DNA of 64,000 nucleotides from Lotus japonicus (Eukaryota > Streptophyta > Magnoliopsida > Fabales > Fabaceae): the NCBI RefSeq assembly GCF_012489685.1, contig NC_080042.1, positions 37,577,158-37,641,157 of the forward strand, in the 5' to 3' direction. The position numbers were made by a program, and so were the translations under genes. Below, in pieces: positions 1-7,055 of the stretch (position 1 is its first letter; every line of letters begins with the position of its first letter). The notes below the pieces were generated by a model, which worked only from the letters and a program-made list of their open reading frames with translations, ran no database searches and was not told the DNA's origin.

Positions 1-169
1 TAGGTGTATTTACTGTTACTATCTTGTCTTTAATTTTTAACCGTTGATTTTAAATTGCTTTTTGAATCAACAACGGTTATTTGTCAAAACCCACTATACA
101 CACACGATCTCCTACGCTTTCGGTTTTACTCTCTCTCTCTTCAGTTTTTCAAAACTTCTTACCCACGAT
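1..169 (+). other. Leader of the envelope-like gene, left of the nested LTR
   Basis: Non-coding Sirevirus sequence, ending in the target duplication of the nested solo LTR. It contains an inverted repeat, AACCGTTG at 39-46 and CAACGGTT at 71-78, and a pyrimidine-rich CT tract at about 129-142. Without the inserted LTR it would continue directly into the CT-rich stretch at 1499-1569 just before the envelope-like start codon, so the two pieces together look like one 5' untranslated or promoter region. No gene seen. Confidence 0.55.
165..169. repeat. Target-site duplication ACGAT, left copy
   Basis: ACGAT immediately precedes the TGATG start of the solo LTR. The same five bases follow the LTR end at 1494-1498. 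Five bases is the usual duplication length for Ty3/gypsy integrases. Confidence 0.85.
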
Positions 170-550
170 TGATGACCCTATTTTAGTAGTGTTTTTAGGG
201 TCATTTCTTTGTGTGTTTTGAGTCTTTTTGTTGAGTCTCATGCAGTGTTTCATGCATTCTCATGCATTTTTTATCTTTTCTTTAGTCTTTATTTTGCTTT
301 GGTAATTTAGTAGTTTTATAGGGAGTTTTCTTGCATTTTAGGTAAAGTTTAGGACTTGCATGGTTTTATTGTGTTAATTGAAGGATCTCTTGTGCTAATA
401 AGCTCTTTGAGCTTCTAGAATTTTCCTTGGCTTGTTGGTTAAGTTTCAGATCAGGAACTGAAGAAGGAAGAAGGCCAATAAGCTTGGAATTGATGGAAAA
501 CTTAAAGAGGATTGAAAAGAGGAGTTTCAGAAGCCAAAAAGCCCTTTTCA

Positions 551-665
551 GGCGAGCTTGAGCGCCTAGGCGCTGGGAATGGGCGCCTAGGCCCCAATTG
601 GGTCCAGAGAGCATGTTTTTGCATGCAATTGGCGCTCAGGCGCTCTGAATTGGCGCCTGAGCGCC
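551..665 (+). promoter_or_regulatory. GC-rich palindrome cluster upstream of LTR TATA box
   Basis: A GC-rich island in AT-rich DNA. It holds a perfect 14-bp palindrome AGCGCCTAGGCGCT (561-574), the related GGCGCCTAGGCC (582-593), and a perfect 13-bp inverted repeat (631-643 with 653-665) around a 9-base loop. It sits just 5' of the TATA box, where U3 promoter or binding elements are expected. The function is inferred. Confidence 0.6.
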
Positions 666-684
666 CAGACTCGACCTGTTTGCC

Positions 685-692
685 TATAAATA
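685..692 (+). promoter_or_regulatory. TATA box of the Ty3/gypsy solo LTR
   Basis: TATAAATA in the context GCCTATAAATAGGC, about 20 bases after the palindrome cluster. A solo LTR keeps its promoter, so transcripts from here would run toward the envelope-like gene 0.9 kb downstream. Confidence 0.65.
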
Positions 693-1493
693 GGCTTTTT
701 GTCATTTCTTTTGTACCTTTTGTCATTTTTATCATATTTTCATAAGTTAGGAGAGAGAGTTTGAGTTCTGAAGCTTGAGGAGCTTTCCCTAAGCCCTTTG
801 TTCCAGGTTTTATCTCTAGTTTCTAGCATGGATTTCATAGCCGTGTTTGGCTAAAACCCCTTTTGCTTTGGGTTCTTTGTAAGACTTTGAATGTTTTAGC
901 TATCAATCCTTTTCTATTCATGAAGTTTTGAGTAAACCCTTGAATCTCACCTCTATGCTTAATCTTTCAAGCTTGAATGCATGCTAGCTTCTTACTTTTC
1001 TATAATCATAACGATAGTTTGTTGTAGAATTGGGACTTGTTGTGAGATTATTCCTTCTATACTTGCTGCTAGGAATAGAGGAAGGGTTGGGGTTTGTTGG
1101 CCTGATTTGTATGCTTAGTGCTTCTAGCAAATGTTTAGGTTATCAAGGAATTGAACCTATCTTTTGATTAGGAAGGGTTTTCTTTGCGAGGCATCGAAAG
1201 ACAACTAACTAGGCTAGAACATCAAGGAGAGACTCCGGATTAATTGAATAGGAAGGTTTGCTAAAACTGAATTAGTTGAACAAGAACCCAAGGCAATCTC
1301 ATCTCTGTTTTTCAATCGCTTTATTACGTGATTACTTGTCTTTTACAAACTCAAGAAACAACCAATTATTAAAACTGAGTTTAACTTGCTTTTCAACCTT
1401 GAACTTGAATCTTAAACTGAACTTGCAATCTAATTCCCTGTGGTTCGATAATTTAAACCCGGAGGTATTCGTACACTTGCGAATTTACCAACA

Positions 1494-1498
1494 ACGAT
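1494..1498. repeat. Target-site duplication ACGAT, right copy
   Basis: It directly follows the LTR end ACCAACA and matches 165-169. The sequence then resumes as a CT-rich leader. Confidence 0.85.
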
Positions 1499-1569
1499 CT
1501 CTCTCTCTCTCGCTCCCTATTTATCCTTCACCTTCATCTTCAACCCAAAACCTTCAACCGACTCCAACA

Positions 1570-4449
1570 ATGGTGAGACAAACCAGAACTGAAGCCGCCG
1601 AAGCAACCAGGTTCCCTCACATGGTAGTAGGTCAAGCTACAGGACAAATGGGTCCTGAAAATCCAAATCAAGGTCAAGCGTCGGAGAGGATGATCCCAAT
1701 CGCAGAACGGGGCTGTGCCGTTCACTGTGTTTATGCTCCGGAAGAACTCCAGGTACTTGCAGAATGGAGATTCGACCTCGACAACCTTGCTGCAAATGGG
1801 TTTGGCTTGCGTCCTGAAGTTCAAGTTCAGGGATGGGAAGAGTACTTCAACAGGCTCCGAGGACCAATCTATGACAAATTGGTCAAGGAATTCTGGAAGC
1901 ATGCTGACTGTGATGACACTCAAGTGGTCTCCTTCATTGCTGGTAGGAGAATCATAATCACTGAGAAGTCAATTGTGAATCTGCTGGGTGCAGACACTGC
2001 ACATGGGTATCGATTTCAACTGACAGAATCGAAGTTGAAACCCAAAACAAAGGATGAAACCAACAAGGCTCTGTACACCACCTACAAACCGGGCAAGACT
2101 GACTACAAGGTGGTGGATCTTCATCCCAAGCTCCGAATCTGGCACAAGATTCTGCTACACTGCATCAATCAGAGGCCAAAGGGCAGTTCCCCAGATTACA
2201 TCAACTTCTACCAGAAGGCGATGTTATTCTTCATTCAAGATAAGAAGAAGATCTGCCTCCCCTTCTTCTTGTTCTCTTACTTGAAGGAATGCATGAAGAA
2301 GTCAAGAACTATTGCCTCCATCAAGTCAGCCATCAAGTATATTCCCTTTTTGAGATTGCTGTCAGATCTCTTCATTGAGAGCAACTTTGTGCAAGATCTG
2401 ATCAAGGCAGGATGCATAGAGGATCTGACCATCATCGTTAGTGATGTCTTCACTGCCAATTCTTTGAAGAAGATGGGTTTGGTCAAGAAGAAAATTGCCC
2501 CTGCTCATGAAGATACGTCTGCTGAAATCAAACAAAGAAGGGTGCCTCTGAATGATTTCCCTCTGTGGACCCAAGCAGACAACCCAGAGGCTATTCTGTG
2601 CTATATCGATGATCTGAAGAACCAAGGGTTTGAGATTGATGTTGATGAATTCTTCAGAAGATTGCCCCCAGCTCAAGAGTTTGACTCTCCTCCCAAGAGG
2701 AAAGTTCAGAGGAAGATGGTCTTAGAAGAATCCTCTGAAGAATCTGATGTCCCTCTGAAGAGGAAGAAGAAGGCTGACCAGCCTAAGAGGAAACATGATG
2801 AAACCACCAAGCCAGATGATGGTGATGATGGTGATAATGAGGATGGTCCTTCTCCTCCCAAGAAGAAGAAGAAACAGGTCAGAATCGTGGTGAAGCCTAC
2901 TCGGGTGGAACCTGCTGCTCCAGTCATCAGGATGGAGACTTCTGCCAGAGTCACTCGCTCTGCTGTACGTACAAGTAAGTCTGCTATCATTGAATCTGAT
3001 GATGATTTAAATTCTATTGATGCACTTCCCATTTCTACCCTCCTCAAACGCACCTCCACCCAACTCACTACAATCCCAGAGTCTCAACCTGCTGCCCAAG
3101 CCACATTTCCACCTAATTCCCCAAGGTCTTCCTTTTTCCAGCCTTCCCAACAAGAAGCCCCCATGTGGAATATGCTTCAAACCCCACGTCCAAATGAACC
3201 AACCTCACCCATCACAATCCAACAAGAACCCATAATTCTTGAACCCTCTGGACCTGAACTGACAATTCCTGTCCAACCAGAACCTGAACCCAGAACGTCT
3301 GATCACTCTGTCCCCAGAGCATCAGAACGTCCGGCTACTAGAACCACTGATACAGATTCTTCCACTGCCTATACTCCTGTATCATTCCCAATCAACGTTG
3401 CTGACTCCTCCCCTTCCAATAACTCTGAGTCACATCGTAAATTCATGGAGGTCAGAAAAGAAAAAGTGTATGCCATCCCAGAGTATTACCTCACATGTCC
3501 CAGCCCTAGGAGATACCCTGGACCTAGACCTGAACGTCTAGTTGACCCAGATGAACCTATCATGGCTGCTTCTTTACATGAGGCAGACCCTTTGGCTCAA
3601 CAAGCTCAACCTGATCCTGTCCATCAAGAGCCAGTTCAACCAGAACCAGAACACTCTGTGTCTAACCACTCTTCGGTTAGGTCACCACATCCTCTGGTTG
3701 AAACTTCTGAACCTCACCTTAGAGCCTCTGAACCACATGTCCAAACCTTTAACATTGGCTCTCCTCAAGGTGTTTCTGAAGCTAACAGCAGCAACCACCC
3801 AACCTCTCCTGAAACCAACCTCTCCATAGTTCCCTACACTTACCTCAGACCAACCACTCTCTCTGAGTGCATCAATGTTTTTAATCATGAAGCTTCTTTG
3901 ATGCTACGCAACGTGCAAGGTCACACTGACCTGAGTGAAAATGCTGAATCTGTTGCTGAAGAGTGGAATAGTCTGAGTACTTGGCTAGTAGCTCAGGTTC
4001 CTATTATGATGCAGCATCTGACTGCAGAAAGGGATCAGAGGATCGAGGCTGCAAAGCAGAGGTTTGCAAGAAAGGTGGCCCTTCATGAACAACAACAAAG
4101 ACACAAGCTCCTTGAAGCTGTTGAAGAGGCCAGAAGAAAGCAAGAGCAAGCAGAGGAAGCTGCACGTCAAGCAGCAGCTCAAGCTGAACAAGCAAGATTA
4201 GAGGCAGAGAGACTTGAAGCTGAAGCTGAAGCCCTTAGATGCCAAGCACTTGCACCAGTGGTTTTTACTCCTGCTGCTTCTGCTTCCATTCCAGCTCATC
4301 AAGCTGCTCAGAATGTTCCTTCTAGCTCCACACAGTCAAGCTCGTCCAGACTCGACATCATGGAACAACGTCTTGATACTCATGAGTCTCTGCTGCTGGA
4401 CATGAAGCAAATTCTTACGGAACTTCTGCGTCGTTCTGACAAGCCCTAG
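1570..4449 (+). CDS. Sirevirus envelope-like protein
   Basis: A 959-residue protein starting at the ATG in CCAACAATGG (MVRQTRTEA). The frame stays open upstream to 1276, but that part is LTR and leader sequence without ATG context. Residues 1-340 look folded, with W/F-rich segments such as VQGWEEYFNRLRGPIYDKL and a hydrophobic patch around 216-242 (LPFFLFSYL) too interrupted by charge to be a clear membrane span. Around 385-440 are Lys/Arg clusters (KRKKK, PPKKKKK) that could be nuclear localisation signals. About 477-745 is Pro/Ser/Glu-rich and probably disordered. About 819-892 is a strong Ala/Glu/Gln/Arg coiled coil, followed by a short C-terminal helix. No signal peptide is seen. Proteins at this position in legume Sireviruses are usually named envelope-like; the true function is unknown. 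The frame is intact, suggesting a fairly young element. Confidence 0.75.
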   Translation: MVRQTRTEAAEATRFPHMVVGQATGQMGPENPNQGQASERMIPIAERGCAVHCVYAPEELQVLAEWRFDLDNLAANGFGLRPEVQVQGWEEYFNRLRGPIYDKLVKEFWKHADCDDTQVVSFIAGRRIIITEKSIVNLLGADTAHGYRFQLTESKLKPKTKDETNKALYTTYKPGKTDYKVVDLHPKLRIWHKILLHCINQRPKGSSPDYINFYQKAMLFFIQDKKKICLPFFLFSYLKECMKKSRTIASIKSAIKYIPFLRLLSDLFIESNFVQDLIKAGCIEDLTIIVSDVFTANSLKKMGLVKKKIAPAHEDTSAEIKQRRVPLNDFPLWTQADNPEAILCYIDDLKNQGFEIDVDEFFRRLPPAQEFDSPPKRKVQRKMVLEESSEESDVPLKRKKKADQPKRKHDETTKPDDGDDGDNEDGPSPPKKKKKQVRIVVKPTRVEPAAPVIRMETSARVTRSAVRTSKSAIIESDDDLNSIDALPISTLLKRTSTQLTTIPESQPAAQATFPPNSPRSSFFQPSQQEAPMWNMLQTPRPNEPTSPITIQQEPIILEPSGPELTIPVQPEPEPRTSDHSVPRASERPATRTTDTDSSTAYTPVSFPINVADSSPSNNSESHRKFMEVRKEKVYAIPEYYLTCPSPRRYPGPRPERLVDPDEPIMAASLHEADPLAQQAQPDPVHQEPVQPEPEHSVSNHSSVRSPHPLVETSEPHLRASEPHVQTFNIGSPQGVSEANSSNHPTSPETNLSIVPYTYLRPTTLSECINVFNHEASLMLRNVQGHTDLSENAESVAEEWNSLSTWLVAQVPIMMQHLTAERDQRIEAAKQRFARKVALHEQQQRHKLLEAVEEARRKQEQAEEAARQAAAQAEQARLEAERLEAEAEALRCQALAPVVFTPAASASIPAHQAAQNVPSSSTQSSSSRLDIMEQRLDTHESLLLDMKQILTELLRRSDKP

Positions 4450-4714
4450 TCTTAGGATCTCTTCGTTTTCTCTCTTCACTTTGTTTTATTTTAACTTCTT
4501 TTTATTTTCTTTAAGTTACTTTAGTTGTTATGCTTTGTTAGTTGTTATTTATCTTTGCACATACATATATATATATATTTGTCACAATGTGTTTGCGAAA
4601 ATTTTCTTCTCTTTATTCATAATAATTATGTGTTTACATCATACATTTTTTTTCTTTTCCTAAAATCTAGAATGGAGGATCCCTCCTCATTCTTCTGCAC
4701 TCTTGGCACTGCTC
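4450..4714. other. Convergent intergenic segment with AT microsatellite
   Basis: Lies between the stop of the envelope-like gene and the stop of the antisense small gene. It is T-rich on the plus strand and has an (AT)7 run at 4567-4580. Read on the minus strand it contains AATAAA (4614-4619), about 100 bases after the antisense gene's stop. No coding sequence seen. Confidence 0.5.
4614..4619 (-). terminator. Polyadenylation signal of the antisense gene
   Basis: AATAAA on the minus strand (TTTATT on plus), about 100 bases downstream of the stop codon of the minus-strand gene. The spacing fits a plant near-upstream element, but the motif is common in AT-rich DNA. Confidence 0.4.
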
Positions 4715-5059
4715 TCATCTCTCTTTCTCCAGACGATCCAGTGAATACTGGATGTTGTTGAGATTGACGTTCAGCTCATCCCTCTCCAGAATTTCTTCTG
4801 TTGTCTTGAGCTTCCTTTCTATGGTGTCCTTTTCTTCTAGTAGCCTCAGCTCAAGCTGGCTGAGTTCTTGAACTTCCTCCACGAAGGCAAGGAATTCCTT
4901 TAAGTCATTCTTCAGCACTGGACGCAGATCCCCCTCAAGCAGTGTCCTCGTCAGCTCTGGAATGGTTTTTGTACCCTCTGGATGTCTTATGTTAAGAAAC
5001 AAGTCCTCCTCGAAGGCCTTCCTTCTGAGCTCTTCCAGTGCTACCTTGTATGATGCCAT
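4715..5059 (-). CDS. Small antisense coiled-coil protein inside the Sirevirus
   Basis: A 114-residue minus-strand frame from ATG (5059-5057) to TGA. The protein starts MASYKVALEELRRKAFEED, is rich in Glu, Leu, Lys and Arg, and residues about 55-114 show heptad-like Leu/Glu spacing (VEEVQELSQLELRLLEEK), so it is probably a coiled coil. A TATATAAA on the minus strand at 5122-5115 is 56 bases upstream of the ATG, and AATAAA lies about 100 bases past the stop, so promoter, gene and terminator form a complete small unit. It is convergent with the envelope-like gene and lies before the polypurine tracts. I do not recognise a family. It could regulate or partner the coiled coil of the envelope-like protein, but that is a guess. 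Confidence 0.5.
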   Translation of the reverse strand: MASYKVALEELRRKAFEEDLFLNIRHPEGTKTIPELTRTLLEGDLRPVLKNDLKEFLAFVEEVQELSQLELRLLEEKDTIERKLKTTEEILERDELNVNLNNIQYSLDRLEKER

Positions 5060-5114
5060 ATTTTTCTTTTTATGGAATTGATTGAGTTGTGAAGCTTACC
5101 CTCCTCTAAATTGC

Positions 5115-5122
5115 TTTATATA
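5115..5122 (-). promoter_or_regulatory. TATA box of the antisense gene
   Basis: TATATAAA on the minus strand, 56 bases before the ATG at 5059. The core TTATATAA is palindromic, so it could also be used on the plus strand, but no convincing plus-strand gene follows. Confidence 0.45.
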
Positions 5123-5311
5123 AGCTTCATTCTCTCCTTGGAAGTTATTGCTCCTGCAGTTTCTCGAGGATAAGTCCTTGGTAACTGAAGTTCTCTTTAC
5201 TTTCGTGGCCGGTGGTAAACGTTCTTCTCTTGCATTAACTCCATTCTTTACTTCGCGTAACTCTCATTCTTACCGTGTTTATTTCTCCTTCTTTTCACTC
5301 AGACCTTCTCT

Positions 5312-5320
5312 GAGGGGGAG
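5312..5320 (+). other. Polypurine-tract-like motif 1
   Basis: GAGGGGGAG, the first of four G5-AG motifs between the antisense gene and the 3' LTR. Multiple polypurine tracts are a Sirevirus hallmark. Confidence 0.6.
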
Positions 5321-5372
5321 TACCTTGTACTTCAAGCTGAGTTTTTCACACCCCATACTTTTTGCTTATGAC

Positions 5373-5384
5373 AAAAAGGGGGAG
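5373..5384 (+). other. Polypurine-tract-like motif 2
   Basis: AAAAAGGGGGAG within CTTATGACAAAAAGGGGGAG. It is nearly identical to the final tract at 5831, including the A5G5 core. Confidence 0.65.
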
Positions 5385-5400
5385 TACTCCTAGTTTTTGA

Positions 5401-5830
5401 TGTGTAGTGTGATTTATTTTGGAGAATTTAAGAGTTCCTCTTTTATGACCATAGATGTGTCACTGGGCAAATACAAGGAATACATTTCACTTCTTCTGAA
5501 TTGATTATATTTGACTCTGATTATATTTGACTCTGATACCACTTAACGTTGACTCTGAATACTTATGCGCTCTGATTATACTATTTCATCTATGTCATGC
5601 GCCTTCACTCTGAACTCTTACATTATTTAGCACAGAATCTAGACATTTCTAACGTTTTCATTAAATCTTAGATTCAGGGGGAGCTATGCTCAGAATCAAG
5701 CTGTGACTTGGATTCAGAATGAGCAAGATAAACTATTCACATCACGATAAGTCTTATTCTATATCTCTAAACTCGGAGTGAATTCAGTTTATTGTTTAAG
5801 ATTCATCAAATACTTAGTTTTGTCATCATC
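5401..5830. other. Non-coding spacer before the 3' LTR
   Basis: No gene seen. It contains a perfect 16-bp tandem duplication (TGATTATATTTGACTC at 5502-5517 and 5518-5533), a third polypurine-like motif AGGGGGAG at 5676-5683, and scattered CTCTGA/TCAGA words like those in the LTR U3. Confidence 0.55.
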
Positions 5831-5844
5831 AAAAAGGGGGAGAT
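5831..5844 (+). other. Polypurine tract adjoining the 3' LTR
   Basis: AAAAAGGGGGAGAT directly before the TG of the 3' LTR, the expected position for the plus-strand primer of reverse transcription. Being flush with the LTR makes this the functional tract among the four. Confidence 0.8.
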
Positions 5845-7055
5845 TGTAAGATCAAGTTTTGATCGAGTAGTACAACTCTATGTTTTGATGATTACAAGTT
5901 AACATTTGAGTATGAACAATTATGGTACTCTAACGTGTTTTTCTGAGTGTGCTATTTACAGGCTCTGACCTCAATTCAATCTCACACAAATCAGAAGCAC
6001 TGTGCATAAAGAGTGACCCAAGCAACGCTTTCGCAACATCTATGTTCACTATGAACAGTAGAAATGCTTCAGAAGATCTGAAGTTATACAAGCTCTGATA
6101 TGGACTCAGTCACTTGAAGTTCTGAAGATCCAGAAGTTCTGACAACCAAGAAACTCTGAAGGTTCAGCTGTTCTGATGGTGTAGAAGACTCTGAAGATCC
6201 AGAAGCTGAATAGTGGAAACTCTGATGTCCAGAAGCAAGAAACTCTGAAGACCATGTACTTCCCTCTGAGTTCAGAATCAGAAGATACAACGGTCAGAGG
6301 ATCTGTGCTTTCCCTCTGACTCTGATCAACCGGCTTCACAAGTTCCAACATGAAGCTTTCCCCTGATCAGAAGTCTCCTAGGTTTAAAGGTCAAGTCACT
6401 ATCCAAGTACAAAAGCATATGTACTATCCTGACGACCTACCTAACGTTCTCAGCCACAGCAGAAGCTGGAGTTTCCAGAACTTCCCTCCAACGGTAGCAT
6501 TTCCATGCAGCGTTCAAACCCTAATCCTTGGAGTATAAATAGAGGCTGAAGTTTGAAAGATGCGGTTGGAAGAATTACACACGCGCAAGCTATATTCAAA
6601 AACCTTCTAAGCATTCTTTCATCTGAATTCATTGTGTTTACTATTAGCTTTTCAGAAGCAAATGTCTTGTAAACATTCTTTGTTAAACAGTTTGTTTAGT
6701 TACCTTTAGGAGATCAAGGTTGATCGGATCCTAGAGAAGACTAAGAGAGTGAATCTTAGTGTGAGCTAAGTCAGTGTAATTGTTAGTCACTTGTAGGTGT
6801 CAAGTGCAGTTGTAACACTTTACCTGATTAGTGGATTGCCTTCATTCTAAGAAGGAAAAAATCACCTAGACAGGTGGACTGGATTAGCTTGAGGGATTTA
6901 TCAAGTGAACAGGACAAAAATCCTTGTGTGCTTTTCTATCTCTTATCTTTAGCACTTAGTTCTCGAAAAGATTTGTCAAAATCTTTGAGGTGGAAGTTTT
7001 ATATTGAAAACGTTATTCAAACCCCCCCCCCTTTCTACCGATTTTCATACCTTCA
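5845..7055 (+). mobile_element. 3' LTR of the left Sirevirus
   Basis: A 1,211-bp LTR from TGTAAGATCAAG to ATACCTTCA (TG...CA). It aligns along its length with the 1,210-bp LTRs at 50103 and 60074 but has many substitutions and small indels, so it belongs to another copy of the same family. U3 is packed with TCTGA and CAGAAG words, including TCTGAAGATCCAGAAG twice. A TATA box (TATAAATA, 6534-6541) and a C10 run (7022-7031) near the end are shared features. The next bases, ACAAC and AAGTTTAAG, are satellite, so ACAAC may be the target duplication; its partner lies outside the window. Confidence 0.9.
6534..6541 (+). promoter_or_regulatory. TATA box of the left Sirevirus LTR
   Basis: TATAAATA in GGAGTATAAATAGAGGCTG. 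The other two LTRs have TATATAAA at the same place (50791, 60762). In this 3' copy it could drive transcription into the satellite. Confidence 0.65.

Larger units (their letters stand above)
170..1493 (+). mobile_element. Solo LTR of a Ty3/gypsy (Athila-like) element
   Basis: A 1,324-bp LTR with TG start (TGATGACCC) and CA end (ACCAACA), flanked by perfect 5-bp duplications ACGAT. No internal domain is present, so LTR-LTR recombination probably removed it. The 3' part carries the 'CCCTGTGGTTCG' and 'TCGTACACTTGCGAATT' style sequence that I know from LTR ends of non-chromovirus Ty3/gypsy elements in legumes. A TATA box at 685-692 follows a GC-rich palindromic block at 551-665, giving U3 then R-U5 on the plus strand. 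Short open frames inside it are not genes. The clade (Athila or a relative) is inferred from memory; the boundaries are seen directly. Confidence 0.88.
1..7055 (+). mobile_element. Sirevirus (Ty1/copia) retrotransposon, 3' part only
   Basis: The 3' half of a plus-strand Ty1/copia element of the Sirevirus type. In order: leader, envelope-like gene, antisense small gene, a run of polypurine-tract-like motifs and the 3' LTR. Gag, pol and the 5' LTR would lie left of the window. A downstream envelope-like gene and several polypurine tracts before the 3' LTR are known Sirevirus traits; both are visible here. The end is sharp: the LTR ends in CTTCA at 7055 and satellite DNA starts within five bases. 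Its LTR is related to, but clearly different from, the LTRs at 50103 and 60074, so this is a separate insertion. A Ty3/gypsy solo LTR is nested in it at 170-1493. Confidence 0.85.

Noticed and set aside
366..745. Open frames of 77-82 codons in the left solo LTR
   Set aside because: They lie across the palindrome cluster and TATA region of an LTR, on both strands, with no domain.
5148..5393. 81-codon plus-strand frame after the palindromic TATATAAG
   Set aside because: It runs across two polypurine-tract motifs and has no coding-like composition. The minus-strand gene explains the TATA box better.
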